In this document: positions 7,765 to 16,391 of the stretch, in pieces | How the letters are laid out: every line of letters begins with the position of its first letter | How positions within the stretch are numbered: the stretch's first letter is position 1 | DNA from: an uncultured Roseobacter sp. | GTDB lineage: Bacteria > Pseudomonadota > Alphaproteobacteria > Rhodobacterales > Rhodobacteraceae | NCBI RefSeq assembly: GCF_947499265.1 | Contig: NZ_CANMNK010000001.1 | Location: forward strand, 85,001 to 149,000 | Length of the DNA stretch: 64,000 nt | Direction: 5' to 3' | The notes under the pieces: model-generated | Told to the model about the DNA's origin: nothing | Databases searched by the model: none | What the model saw: only the letters and a program-made list of their open reading frames with translations | Position numbers and translations under genes: made by a program

Positions 7765-9018
7765 ATGCCCGCACTTTGCCGCGATTGCCTGACCGAATTT
7801 GACCAAGGACGCCGCTGTCCCGCCTGCGGCAGCCCCCGTGTCGTGGCGCACCCGGAACTCTTTTCGCTGTCGATTGCGCATATGGATTGCGATGCCTTTT
7901 ATGCGTCGGTCGAAAAGCGCGACGATCCCAGCCTGCAGGACAAGCCGGTGATCATCGGCGGCGGGCGACGCGGCGTTGTCTCAACGGCCTGCTATGTGGC
8001 CCGAATTCGCGGCGTGCGGTCTGCCATGCCGATGTTTCAGGCGCTCAAGCTTTGCCCCGACGCGGTGATCATCAAACCCCGCATGAGCGCCTATGTCGAA
8101 GCCTCGCGCGCGATCCGCGCGATGATGGAGGAGATGACGCCGGACATCGAACCGCTGTCCCTGGATGAGGCGTTCATGGATCTCACCGGCACGACACGCC
8201 TGCATGGGCATCCTCCGGCGGTTATGCTGGCGCGGTTGATCAAACGCATGCGCACCGAGCTTGGGCTGACCGGTTCCATCGGTCTGTCGCATAACAAGTT
8301 TCTGGCCAAGGTTGCCTCTGACCTGAACAAGCCGCACGGTTTTTCGATCATAGGGGAAGCCGAAACAGATGATTTCCTGCGCGACAAGCCGGTGCGCATG
8401 ATCTGGGGCGTGGGGCCCGCAGCACAGGCCTCTTTCGACAAGGCGGGCATCCGTACCTTTTCGGACTTGCTGCGCTGGGAGCGCACGGAGTTGATCGCAC
8501 GCTTCGGATCAATGGGCGACCGGCTCTGGCATCTGGCACGCGGTCAGGACCGGCGCCGCGTCTCGGCCCATGCCCCGATGAAATCAATCTCCAACGAGAC
8601 GACATTCCATGACGACACCAGCGACCCTGACCTGCTGGACGGGCATCTGTGGCGCATGGCGGAAAAGGTCGCAGACCGCGCCAAGGCCAAGGACATCGCG
8701 GGACGCGTCGTAACGCTGAAACTCAAGCGTTCGGATCATTCGCTGTTGTCGCGCCGGGTCAGCCTGCGCGATGCCACACAGATGGCAGACACGATCTACC
8801 GCACCGCGCGCGGGCTTTTTGACCAAGTCGGCGATCAAGGTCCCTATCGGCTGCTGGGCTGCGGCATCTCGGATCTAATCAACGCGGACGGGGCGGATCG
8901 CTCGGGCGATCTGCTGGACCCACAGGCAAAACGGCGCGGTGAGGCCGAACGCGCGACGGATGAAATACGCGCCCGCTTCGGCCCCGATGCCATTTTGAAA
9001 GGCCGCGCCCTGCGGTAG
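7765..9018 (+). CDS. dinB: DNA polymerase IV (Y family) with N-terminal zinc ribbon
   Basis: This is a 417-residue translesion polymerase. The palm carboxylates are in HMDCDAFYASVE and SLDEAFMDLTG. Helix-hairpin-helix (about residues 200-240) and little-finger domains follow. Before the polymerase domain sits a roughly 35-residue extension with two CxxC pairs (CRDC near residue 5 and CPAC near residue 18), expected to bind zinc. To my knowledge this extension is common among Rhodobacterales DinB proteins but absent from E. coli. The C-terminal end is short and has no clear beta-clamp-binding QL-x-LF motif in the last residues. The start is fixed by the cysteines, which would be lost with any later ATG. 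Confidence 0.93.
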   Translation: MPALCRDCLTEFDQGRRCPACGSPRVVAHPELFSLSIAHMDCDAFYASVEKRDDPSLQDKPVIIGGGRRGVVSTACYVARIRGVRSAMPMFQALKLCPDAVIIKPRMSAYVEASRAIRAMMEEMTPDIEPLSLDEAFMDLTGTTRLHGHPPAVMLARLIKRMRTELGLTGSIGLSHNKFLAKVASDLNKPHGFSIIGEAETDDFLRDKPVRMIWGVGPAAQASFDKAGIRTFSDLLRWERTELIARFGSMGDRLWHLARGQDRRRVSAHAPMKSISNETTFHDDTSDPDLLDGHLWRMAEKVADRAKAKDIAGRVVTLKLKRSDHSLLSRRVSLRDATQMADTIYRTARGLFDQVGDQGPYRLLGCGISDLINADGADRSGDLLDPQAKRRGEAERATDEIRARFGPDAILKGRALR

Positions 9019-9021
9019 CGG

Positions 9022-9882
9022 CTATTCGGCAGCCAGCGGCATGCGTTCCTGCCCGATCTGCGCAATCTCTGCGATCACGCCGCGCAACGTGCGCTGAACA
9101 TCAGCAAAATGCGCCGAGGGTTTGATCGACTGCTCATCCATATAGATCGCGCGGTCAATTTCGACCTGCACGGCATGCTGGCCGCGGGTCGGGCGCCCAT
9201 AGGCCTGCGCGACATAGGCCCCGGCAAAAGGTGCGTTGCGCGACACTGCGAAACCAGCGGCGGCAAAGGCCGCCTCAACCCGGTCGACAACGTCCCCCGA
9301 GGCGGCGGCCCCAAAACGGTCGCCGAGCACAATCTCGGGGCGTTTCGCACCGCGCCGGACGATCCCCTGCACCGCCTCATGCGGCATCGAATGGCAATCA
9401 ATCAGCACCGCCTGCCCATGATGGCGTATGGCGTCATCCAGCAGGGATTGCAGCATGTTGTGATAGGGGTGCCAGTAGTCGTTCAGGCGCTGCCGGGCCT
9501 CCAGCATGCTCAGTTTGCCGCGATAGATGGCACGCCCGTTGGCGACCACCCGGGGGATCACCCCAAGGCCCGATGCCACCCGTGGGTTATGGCTTTGCCG
9601 CCGCACGCCCTCTATCAGCGCCGGGTCCAACTCATCACTGCTGCGGTTCAAATCCACAAAGGCCCGCGGGGCACCCGCTTTGAGAAAAGTCGCGCCGAAT
9701 TGGATCGCAGAATCAAAGAGCTGATCCACAAATGCATCTTCGGAGGACCTAATGGCGTGATCGTCCAGCACGGTGGAACGCAAAAGCGACCATGGATACT
9801 CGCGCCCGCTATGGGGCGAGGCAAAAACCACGCAAGATTGGTTCTGCTCGGGGTAAAAGACTTCAAACGCTGACTTTGACAT
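9022..9882 (-). CDS. N-formylglutamate amidohydrolase family protein
   Basis: This 286-residue zinc-dependent amidohydrolase-type protein belongs to the FGase/HutG-like family. Telling segments are FASPHSGREYP near the N-terminus (family metal-binding histidine), SSEDAFVD, a PRAFVDLNR strand and VLIDCHSMPHE with a second metal-binding histidine. In histidine degradation the enzyme would release formate and glutamate, but no hut genes are near, so the substrate is open. The start was moved to an internal ATG because AGAGGA precedes it at 7-8 bases; the longer frame has no ribosome-binding site. It is convergent with dinB, with stop codons 4 bases apart. Confidence 0.8.
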   Translation of the reverse strand: MSKSAFEVFYPEQNQSCVVFASPHSGREYPWSLLRSTVLDDHAIRSSEDAFVDQLFDSAIQFGATFLKAGAPRAFVDLNRSSDELDPALIEGVRRQSHNPRVASGLGVIPRVVANGRAIYRGKLSMLEARQRLNDYWHPYHNMLQSLLDDAIRHHGQAVLIDCHSMPHEAVQGIVRRGAKRPEIVLGDRFGAAASGDVVDRVEAAFAAAGFAVSRNAPFAGAYVAQAYGRPTRGQHAVQVEIDRAIYMDEQSIKPSAHFADVQRTLRGVIAEIAQIGQERMPLAAE

Positions 9883-10031
9883 GTACCATCCTCTTGAAAC
9901 GACCATAGCGCAGAAAAAGCAAAAACCAAAAGCCCTTGATCTTAGCTGCGACTCCTTTTAAAGACCCCGCTACCGGCGCGTCTTTTCGCGCCCCATTTTT
10001 GTTTGGGGTTAAGAAAATCGCGTTATATAGG

Positions 10032-10106
10032 GGGTGATTAGCTCAGCGGTAGAGCACTTCGTTGACATCGAAGGGGTCACTGGTTCGATCCCAGTATCGC
10101 CCACCA
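10032..10106 (+). tRNA. tRNA-Val(GAC)
   Basis: A full cloverleaf can be drawn. The acceptor stem GGGTGAT pairs with ATCGCCC. The D arm contains AGCTCAGCGGTAGAGC. The anticodon stem CTTCG/CGAAG encloses the loop TTGACAT, giving anticodon GAC (valine codons GUC and GUU). The T arm contains GGTTCGATCC. CCA is encoded at the 3' end. Its length is 75 bases including CCA. Confidence 0.97.
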
Positions 10107-10182
10107 CCTGTTTCACCCGTTCGCTTGTGCGGACGACCCGTAACCCGGCGCTGGCCCGCGCCACAACATGAGGAGAACGACC

Positions 10183-10308
10183 ATGAAGGTTCGCAATTCG
10201 CTCCGCTCGCTCAAGAATCGGCACCGCGACTGCCGTGTTGTGCGCAGGAAAGGCCGCGTTTACGTGATCAACAAAACGCAACGCCGGTTCAAAGCCCGCC
10301 AGGGCTGA
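10183..10308 (+). CDS. rpmJ: 50S ribosomal protein L36
   Basis: This 41-residue, very basic protein of the large ribosomal subunit begins [14 protein letters not shown] and ends with the typical QRRFKARQG. It is the zinc-free-type form: only one cysteine (HRDCRVV) remains in place of the CxxC...CxxxxH ligands of the other form. AGGAG lies 7 bases before the ATG. It follows tRNA-Val by 77 bases and is closed by an intrinsic terminator. Recognition is by near-identity to the alphaproteobacterial consensus. Confidence 0.97.
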   Translation: MKVRNSLRSLKNRHRDCRVVRRKGRVYVINKTQRRFKARQG

Positions 10309-10334
10309 GCCGCCGCAACATCATCTTTCAAAAG

Positions 10335-10359
10335 AGCCGCCTGTCCGGGCGGCTTTTTT
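10335..10359 (+). terminator. Intrinsic terminator of rpmJ
   Basis: AGCCGCC pairs with GGCGGCT around a 6-nt loop and merges into a run of six Ts. It ends 51 bases after the rpmJ stop and lies just before the 3' end of the opposing secreted-protein gene. Confidence 0.92.
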
Positions 10360-10377
10360 ATTGGTCGACGCGCAGCG

Positions 10378-11187
10378 CTAGCACAGGCTGCCCTCGACCT
10401 CATATTCAGGAAAAGAGAAATGGGGTGCTTGCCGGTCGGGGAAAACCGCGTCCTTACCGGTGGCCCGAAAACCCTCCTTGGCGAAACGCGGCAAGCGCAC
10501 CAGATCATCATTTTCCGGGAATCGCAGCTCATGGGCCAGAATGTCGTCGGATGACGGTCGCAAGCGCGGGAAGTCCTTCAGCCTGACAGTCTGACAGATG
10601 AATTGGGGCTTCACCGAAATCCGGGCCATTTGGTCCGGTCCGGCTGTGGATACATCGATGAGATGACCTGCCTTCGTACTGAAATCGCGCACCGCGAAGG
10701 TCAGCGGGTCCGCCAGCGTGATGACCGTCGACTGCTTGCCCGGACCAAACAGCTTTTCTTCCCCTTGCCACGTCTCGCCACGCACCAACCGCAGATCATA
10801 TGTCCCCGGCGGCACCAGCACTTTGAAAAATGTGCCGCCCTGAATAAAGGCCGCCAGCGCGGCGGCACCGGTTTCGGCATCCAGCAGCGTCAGATAATAG
10901 TTCTGACCTGACGGCGTCTTGACCTGCAGCGGGAAGACCGCGGGCAACCCGGTGCGGTTCCACATCAGCCCGTGGGCCTGGGTCACCGCATTTGGAGCGT
11001 CGGTTTCGGCGGGCAAGGGTGACGCCTGCAAGCACAAATAAGTGATCATAGCCACAGATATGAAAAACCGGGCAGCGCCCGATCCCCACGCATAACGCCG
11101 TATTTTGGTTGTTCCGCCCACGCATAGGCCCTGCAAACGGGAATTGCGCCCCGCGCCGCCTGCCTGTTCCATCCTGTGTGGCACCAT
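10378..11187 (-). CDS. Secreted or membrane-anchored protein of unknown function
   Basis: This 269-residue protein matches no family I recognise. A hydrophobic segment at about residues 38-58 (FFISVAMITYLCLQAS) followed by PLPAE looks like a signal peptide. The roughly 37 residues before it, basic at the end, may mean that translation really starts further in. The mature part is rich in beta-type sequence, with FKVLVPPGTYDLRLVRGETW and several short hydrophobic strands. It has a cysteine in the C-terminal third (FICQTV) and another as the last residue. It is convergent with rpmJ. Upstream, the yghU gene is divergent, with 93 bases between starts. Confidence 0.6.
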   Translation of the reverse strand: MVPHRMEQAGGAGRNSRLQGLCVGGTTKIRRYAWGSGAARFFISVAMITYLCLQASPLPAETDAPNAVTQAHGLMWNRTGLPAVFPLQVKTPSGQNYYLTLLDAETGAAALAAFIQGGTFFKVLVPPGTYDLRLVRGETWQGEEKLFGPGKQSTVITLADPLTFAVRDFSTKAGHLIDVSTAGPDQMARISVKPQFICQTVRLKDFPRLRPSSDDILAHELRFPENDDLVRLPRFAKEGFRATGKDAVFPDRQAPHFSFPEYEVEGSLC

Positions 11188-11280
11188 GTTTGATGTCCCG
11201 ATGCTGACCGAACCAGCCCTTGTTCTGGAGTCTGCTCAACATAAGTGCTTAGTCTGTCAAATACCAAGATTGAGGGGCCA

Positions 11281-12156
11281 ATGACCGACAAGACCGAATA
11301 CATTCCGCCAGCTGTCTGGACGTGGGATGCCGAAAATGGCGGAAAATTCGCCAACATCAATCGCCCCATCGCGGGGCCAACCCATGACAAGGAATTGCCG
11401 GTCGGCAAGCATCCTTTTCAACTCTATTCGCTGGCCACACCCAACGGCGTGAAGGTGACGGTGATGCTGGAAGAGCTCCTCGCCCTTGGCATCAAAGACG
11501 CCGAATACGATGCCTGGCTGATCAAGATCGGCGATGGCGATCAATTCGGCAGCGGCTTCGTCGAGGTGAACCCGAATTCCAAGATCCCGGCATTGCTCGA
11601 CCGTTCCGGCGACACACCCACGCGCGTTTTCGAATCCGGTGCGATCCTGCTGCATCTGGCGGAGAAATTCGGGAAGTTCATGCCAAGGGATCCCGCCGCG
11701 CGGGCCGAAGCCCTCTCCTGGCTTTTTTGGCAGATGGGGTCAGCGCCCTATCTGGGCGGCGGGTTTGGTCATTTCTATGCCTACGCCCCGGAGAAGTTCG
11801 AATACCCGATCAATCGTTTCACGATGGAGACAAAGCGCCAGTTGGACGTGCTGGACCGGCAACTCGCCGAGCATGAGTTTATCGCAGGCGCCGAGTACAC
11901 CATCGCGGATATCGCCATCTGGTCCTGGTATGGTCAGCTGGTGCTGGGCCGTCTCTATAGCGCTGCGGAGTTCCTGGATGTCGAGAGCTATCCCCATGTG
12001 ATGCGGTGGGCCAAGGCGATTGATGCCCGCCCCGCTGTCCAGCGCGGGCGCATGGTCAACCGCACCTTTGGCGAGCCGGAAATGCAGTTGCACGAACGCC
12101 ATGACGCCAGTGATTTCGACACGCAAACGCAGGATAAGATCGGCGAAGACGCATAA
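11281..12156 (+). CDS. yghU: YghU-type glutathione transferase / disulfide-bond reductase
   Basis: This 291-residue protein has the GST fold with the extended N-terminus of the YghU subfamily (nu class), which binds two glutathiones and shows disulfide-bond reductase and peroxidase activity. Visible markers are the lead TEYIPPAVWTWD, a thioredoxin-like strand HPFQLYSLATPNGVKVTVMLEE (threonine and asparagine in place of a catalytic cysteine), NPNSKIPALLD (cis-proline loop) and FESGAILLHLAEK (glutathione-binding E-S). The all-helical C-domain follows. The ATG at this position gives the usual N-terminus; the longer frame uses a non-ATG start. Confidence 0.92.
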   Translation: MTDKTEYIPPAVWTWDAENGGKFANINRPIAGPTHDKELPVGKHPFQLYSLATPNGVKVTVMLEELLALGIKDAEYDAWLIKIGDGDQFGSGFVEVNPNSKIPALLDRSGDTPTRVFESGAILLHLAEKFGKFMPRDPAARAEALSWLFWQMGSAPYLGGGFGHFYAYAPEKFEYPINRFTMETKRQLDVLDRQLAEHEFIAGAEYTIADIAIWSWYGQLVLGRLYSAAEFLDVESYPHVMRWAKAIDARPAVQRGRMVNRTFGEPEMQLHERHDASDFDTQTQDKIGEDA

Positions 12157-12185
12157 ATTGCGGGGGCGGTGGCCCAGGGCCCACC

Positions 12186-13862
12186 TTACCGGCTGCGCCG
12201 CCCCACTTGCCGACAGATCAGAATGACCGGCAGCAAGCCGATGGCCACGATCACAAGGCTCGGCACAGCCGCCCCCTCCAACCGCTCGTCGGAGGCAAGG
12301 CGGTAGGCCTGCACCGCGAGTGTGTCGTAATTGAAGGGCCGCATGATCAGCGTTGCGGGCAGTTCCTTCATCACGTCGACAAAGACGATCAGCAAGGCGG
12401 TCAATAGGCTGGGCGCAAGGATCGGCAGGTGCACACGTCGCAAGGTACCGGTGGGTGTTTGGCCCAGCGACCGGGCTGCGGCATCCATATTCGCAGGGAC
12501 CATCGCCTGACCGCCCTCATAGGCGCCCAAAGCGGCTGCCAGAAAGCGCACCATATAAGCGGCCACCAGCAGCCAGATCGACCCGGTGATCAGCAGGCCG
12601 GTGGAGATGTCGAACTGGGCGCGCATGAAGGCATCAAGCGCATTGTCGAACCCCGCAAAGGGCACCAGCAGGCCAACCGCGATCACGCCCCCCGGCACCG
12701 CGTATCCCAGACGGGCCACATAAACCGCCCCTTGGGACATCCGCCCGGGCCGCACCCGTTGGAAGAATCCCACGATGATTGCCGCGGCGACCGTGCAGAG
12801 CGCGGCGACCGAGGCAAGCGTCAGGGAGTTCTGGATGAACCCCAGATACCGCGTGCTGAGCAGGTTCTGCTCCGACCCCAATCCCATGGAAAACAGCACG
12901 ACGATGGGCAGTACCGCACCGAAAAGCACCGGCACAGCGCACAATCCAATAGCCAGTACTGACCGCAGCCCGGTCAGGCGCGCGGGCTCCATGCGTTGCT
13001 GGCGTCGTGATGGATCGTGGTATTTTGCCCCGCCCCGCTGTGCCCGTTCCAGCATCGCCAGCAAGAGGGCAAAACTCAGCAGACACAGTGCCAGTTGTGC
13101 CGCCCCCGCCCGGTCGGCCAGCGAAAACCAACTGGTGTAGATGCCCGTGGCAAAGGTCTGGACCCCGAAATAGGCGACGGTGCCAAAATCCGCGATGGTC
13201 TCCATCACCGCCAGCAGAACACCTCCCGCAATGGCGGGACGGGCCAGCGGCAGGCTAATTTTGAAGAATGCGGACCAGGCGCTCGCCCCGAGAGCGCGCG
13301 CGGCCAGAAAGGTCGTGGCACTTTGCTGCAAAAACGCCGCGCGGGCGAGCAGGTAGACATAGGGATAGAGCACCAGAATCAGCATGGTCGCCGCGCCGCC
13401 GACAGAGCGGATCTCTGGGAACCAATAGTCGCGTGGCCCCCAACCGGTCAGCGCGCGCAGGCTCGCCTGAACAATACCGGGGTGATCCAGAATATGGGTA
13501 TAGGCATAGGCCAACACATAGGCCGGAAAGGCCAGGGGCAACACCAATGCAATCTCGAAAAACCGGACACCCGGAAAGCGGGTCATGGTGACCAGCCAGG
13601 CGGCCCCGACCCCCAGCGCAAAGGTCCCTATTGAGACCAGCAGCACCAACACCAGCGTTGTTCCGGCATAGCGCGGCAGCACGGTTTGCATCAAATGCGC
13701 AACCGTGTCCGTGCCGCCGCTGAGGGCCGCGATGGCGACCGCCAGCATCGGCAGCGCACAAATGCAGGCCACCAGAATGGACAGGCCAGCCAACACGCGC
13801 TGCCCGTCCCGCGCACGGTTTTGCGATATCTTTCCAGATTTCAGGATCGGTGCGTCTGACAT
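12186..13862 (-). CDS. Iron(III)-type ABC transporter permease (fused double permease)
   Basis: This 558-residue inner-membrane protein with about 12 transmembrane helices carries two copies of the binding-protein-dependent permease domain. EAA loops can be seen in both halves (RALGASAWSAFFKISLPLARPAIAGG near residue 200 and RSLGQTPTGTLRRVHLPIL near residue 480, quoted in part). This two-in-one layout is that of FbpB/SfuB ferric-iron permeases and, less often, thiamine or spermidine uptake. Neither binding protein nor ATPase is adjacent, so it must work with subunits encoded elsewhere. It is the last gene of the minus-strand group beginning with the acyl-CoA synthetase, but a 20-base gap to the hydrolase gene does not prove co-transcription. 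Confidence 0.8.
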   Translation of the reverse strand: MSDAPILKSGKISQNRARDGQRVLAGLSILVACICALPMLAVAIAALSGGTDTVAHLMQTVLPRYAGTTLVLVLLVSIGTFALGVGAAWLVTMTRFPGVRFFEIALVLPLAFPAYVLAYAYTHILDHPGIVQASLRALTGWGPRDYWFPEIRSVGGAATMLILVLYPYVYLLARAAFLQQSATTFLAARALGASAWSAFFKISLPLARPAIAGGVLLAVMETIADFGTVAYFGVQTFATGIYTSWFSLADRAGAAQLALCLLSFALLLAMLERAQRGGAKYHDPSRRQQRMEPARLTGLRSVLAIGLCAVPVLFGAVLPIVVLFSMGLGSEQNLLSTRYLGFIQNSLTLASVAALCTVAAAIIVGFFQRVRPGRMSQGAVYVARLGYAVPGGVIAVGLLVPFAGFDNALDAFMRAQFDISTGLLITGSIWLLVAAYMVRFLAAALGAYEGGQAMVPANMDAAARSLGQTPTGTLRRVHLPILAPSLLTALLIVFVDVMKELPATLIMRPFNYDTLAVQAYRLASDERLEGAAVPSLVIVAIGLLPVILICRQVGRRSR

Positions 13863-13882
13863 GATCGCCGTTTTCGACGCTT

Positions 13883-14755
13883 TTAGTCAGAATTACCAGT
13901 CGGAACATCATCATGGGGCACGGGTGCTTCAAAAAACGCACGGATGTCATCAAAGACTTGCGCCGCAGAAAGGAATAGCAAATGCCCGTGCCCTGCGTAT
14001 TCTGAGATCCCGGTCACGCCAATTAGGTCCGCAAATTCCGCCGTTTGTGCGGGAGAAAACACCGGGTCCTCAGATCCCGTGAAAAACCGGACATTTCGGG
14101 GGTTGGGCAGAGGGTCCACAGGACCCTTCCAGCGTTTCAAATCCTGCGTGTGGGCCCGCAGGATCGCGCGGTCGGGGAACACCATGTTTGGCAGACGCGC
14201 GCTTGTGATCTTATCGCTTCGCCGCGCCGTATCCGCATATCGATGGACGCTGTGCCCAAAAAGCAAGACGCGATAATACTCCAACCAGACTTGTTTGACC
14301 GCAAACGACCGCGCCCTTATCGCCGCGCCCGATAGCGCGCGGGCAATGCTCAGCCCGGTGCGCCATCCGCCCGCCTTGGGCAAGGCGGGCGCCATGCCTG
14401 CCACCTTCACCGAAGGCGGCAACCCCCTTGCAGCCGTCAGCGCAATCGCCCCGCCCGTCGAGAACCCAATCACGCAGATCCGTTTGGACGGGTATCGCCG
14501 GGCAAAAGCCACAACTTCTGCCGCCGCGTCCTCGATGTTCAAAGGTGGGTCCAGCGCCCGGCCATCCAAGCCGGGGAATGGATAGTAGACCGGTTCCCAC
14601 CCGTCCACGCGCCAACCCGCCACCGCGTTAAACATGCTGATGCGCGTCAGGGCACCCGGGATGCAGATCACCAGAGCCTCCGCGGCCGCAACCGCCTCCT
14701 CGTCGGAGATCAGAAATTCAGAGGTCGCCGTTTCAGCACTGGCTACCATGCGCAT
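13883..14755 (-). CDS. Alpha/beta hydrolase
   Basis: This is a 290-residue soluble serine hydrolase. The nucleophile elbow is GFSTGG (about residues 97-102), the acid lies probably in TGSEDPVF, and the histidine in YAGHGHLLF. A VICIPG strand supplies the oxyanion region. A cap of about 100 residues lies between elbow and acid. The substrate is unknown; its position 28 bases downstream of a PaaK-like ligase in a liv-type uptake locus suggests an ester or thioester hydrolase in the same catabolic route. The ATG start has a second ATG two codons on. Confidence 0.8.
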   Translation of the reverse strand: MRMVASAETATSEFLISDEEAVAAAEALVICIPGALTRISMFNAVAGWRVDGWEPVYYPFPGLDGRALDPPLNIEDAAAEVVAFARRYPSKRICVIGFSTGGAIALTAARGLPPSVKVAGMAPALPKAGGWRTGLSIARALSGAAIRARSFAVKQVWLEYYRVLLFGHSVHRYADTARRSDKITSARLPNMVFPDRAILRAHTQDLKRWKGPVDPLPNPRNVRFFTGSEDPVFSPAQTAEFADLIGVTGISEYAGHGHLLFLSAAQVFDDIRAFFEAPVPHDDVPTGNSD

Positions 14756-14783
14756 TCCTTCACCAACGGCCGCAAGACAGGCG

Positions 14784-15983
14784 TCAGTCGTAGCTGCGTT
14801 GGTCCTCGATCACCAGCCCGTCCTTGGGCAGGCTGCCAGGGGCCACCACCTCGACCGTTCCCTTCATCTTCAGCGTTGCCACGACGGATTGCGCAACGGC
14901 TTCAGGCGCGACCCCGGTGGCCTCCACCTGAACCGTCATGGCATCCTGTGCGCCGTCACGGCTGGCGATGACCCGGGCCTTTACGATGGCATCGTGATGC
15001 GCGACCAGCGCGGCCACCTGTTCCGGACGGACAAACATGCCCTTGATCTTTGTGGTCTGATCGGCGCGGCCCATCCAACCCTTGATCCGCGTGTTGGTGC
15101 GTCCGCAGGGGCTTTCGCCGGGCATCACCGCGCTGAGATCCCCGGTGGCGAAACGGATCAGGGGGTAGTCGGGGTTCAAAGCTGTCACCACAACCTCGCC
15201 AACCTCTCCGGGCGCGACGGGGTCACCTGTGCCAGGCGTTACAATCTCAACGATCACTTTTTCATCGAGGATCATCCCTTCCATGGCCGGGCTTTCATAG
15301 GCGATGTTGCCCAGATCCGCGGTCGCGTAGCATTGCAGGCAGGTGATGCCGCGATCCGCATATTCCTGACGCAGCGCCGGGAAAAGCGCGCCACCGCCGA
15401 CAGCGGCCTTGGTGATCGTCAACGCCACGCCCATCTCTGCGGCCTTGTCCAGGATCACCTTCAGATAATCCGGCGTGCCAGCATAGGCGGTTGACCCGAC
15501 GGCCTGGGCGGCCTGCACCTGCAACTCGGTCTGCCCGGTCCCGGCAGGCAACACTGTGGCCCCAACCGCGCGCGCACCGGATTCGAAAATCATGCCCGCC
15601 GGCGTCAGATGGTAGCCGAAACAGTTTTGCACAACGTCCCCAGCGCCAATGCCCACCGCGTGCAGAAACCGGCCCATGCGCCACCAGTCGTGGGTGATAC
15701 CACCGGGTTCATAGATCGGTCCGGGGGATTGAAACACATGCGCCAGATTGCTTACCGGGATGCCGCCAAAGGGGGGGCTCTCCGATTGCCATTGCGCCAG
15801 ATCGGATTTGCGCAGGACCGGCAGTTTCTGCAAATCGCTTAGGGACTGCACTGAACCAGCGGCGATCCGGCACGCCCCCGGCGCCGCCGCCACGCGTTCG
15901 ATGTTCGCCTTGAGTGCGGCCAGCTGCGCCGCTTCACGCGCATCCGCACTGCGGGTTTCCAGATCGTCAAAATAGGTGGACAT
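14784..15983 (-). CDS. PaaK-like phenylacetate-CoA ligase family AMP-forming ligase
   Basis: This 399-residue adenylate-forming ligase would activate an aryl or organic acid to its CoA thioester. Family traits are the short length, the segment LPVLRKSDLAQWQSE, an AGGITHDWWRMG-like region, CLQCYATADLG (A5 motif), RFATGDLS with IKGWMGRADQTTKIKGM (A7-A8 and hinge), and a C-terminal lid. The classical P-loop SSGTTG is not conserved here, unlike in PaaK proper, so the precise substrate is uncertain. The start follows the cupin stop by one base, which suggests translational coupling. Context with liv transport genes points to an imported carboxylic acid as substrate. Confidence 0.82.
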   Translation of the reverse strand: MSTYFDDLETRSADAREAAQLAALKANIERVAAAPGACRIAAGSVQSLSDLQKLPVLRKSDLAQWQSESPPFGGIPVSNLAHVFQSPGPIYEPGGITHDWWRMGRFLHAVGIGAGDVVQNCFGYHLTPAGMIFESGARAVGATVLPAGTGQTELQVQAAQAVGSTAYAGTPDYLKVILDKAAEMGVALTITKAAVGGGALFPALRQEYADRGITCLQCYATADLGNIAYESPAMEGMILDEKVIVEIVTPGTGDPVAPGEVGEVVVTALNPDYPLIRFATGDLSAVMPGESPCGRTNTRIKGWMGRADQTTKIKGMFVRPEQVAALVAHHDAIVKARVIASRDGAQDAMTVQVEATGVAPEAVAQSVVATLKMKGTVEVVAPGSLPKDGLVIEDQRSYD

Positions 15984-15984
15984 T

Positions 15985-16368
15985 TTACTCAGCCGCCGTT
16001 TGGAAAGGTTGACCTGCCTTGACAATATGAGTGGTCACAATCTCGATATCCGCATCGCCCTGATTGGTCACGCCGCCATGCAACTGACCTTCGGGAAAGA
16101 AGATCGGCGTACCATCGGCAAAGGCGACCTCCTTGCCATTCGGCATCAGCGCGGTACCACCGACAACGATCACCGCATGCTCATCGCCGGGATGCGTGTG
16201 CAGCGGGATGCGCCCGCCGGGTTTGACCGTCAGCGTGGAGACGATCACAACCATGCCGTCGGATCCGCTCAGGGGCTGCTCGTTCAGAATGGTTCGCACC
16301 ACCAGATCTTCGGCCGCGACCGGTGCCGCGACCAGTGTCAAGGCGATGGCAAAGGCAAACTTACGCAT
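15985..16368 (-). CDS. Small secreted cupin-domain protein
   Basis: This 127-residue protein has a clear signal peptide (MRKFAFAIALTLVAAPVAAE), cleaved near residue 19. The remainder is a single cupin barrel: IPLHTHPGDEHAVIVVGG has the HxHx(4)E-type first metal motif, and FFPEGQLHGGVTNQ the second with its histidine. It is expected to bind a divalent metal or a small ligand in the periplasm. It is embedded between livF and the PaaK-like ligase with a 1-base gap to the latter, so it belongs to that operon. The function is not known; a substrate-scavenging or isomerising role in the periplasm is speculation. Confidence 0.8.
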   Translation of the reverse strand: MRKFAFAIALTLVAAPVAAEDLVVRTILNEQPLSGSDGMVVIVSTLTVKPGGRIPLHTHPGDEHAVIVVGGTALMPNGKEVAFADGTPIFFPEGQLHGGVTNQGDADIEIVTTHIVKAGQPFQTAAE

Positions 16369-16391
16369 GGCAATTCTCCGCATCTTGAAGG

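Noticed and set aside
9975-9992. GGCGCG/CGCGCC hairpin before tRNA-Val followed by T-rich DNA
   Set aside because: The nearest plus-strand gene ends almost 1 kb upstream, and the Ts are interrupted, so a terminator call is not justified.
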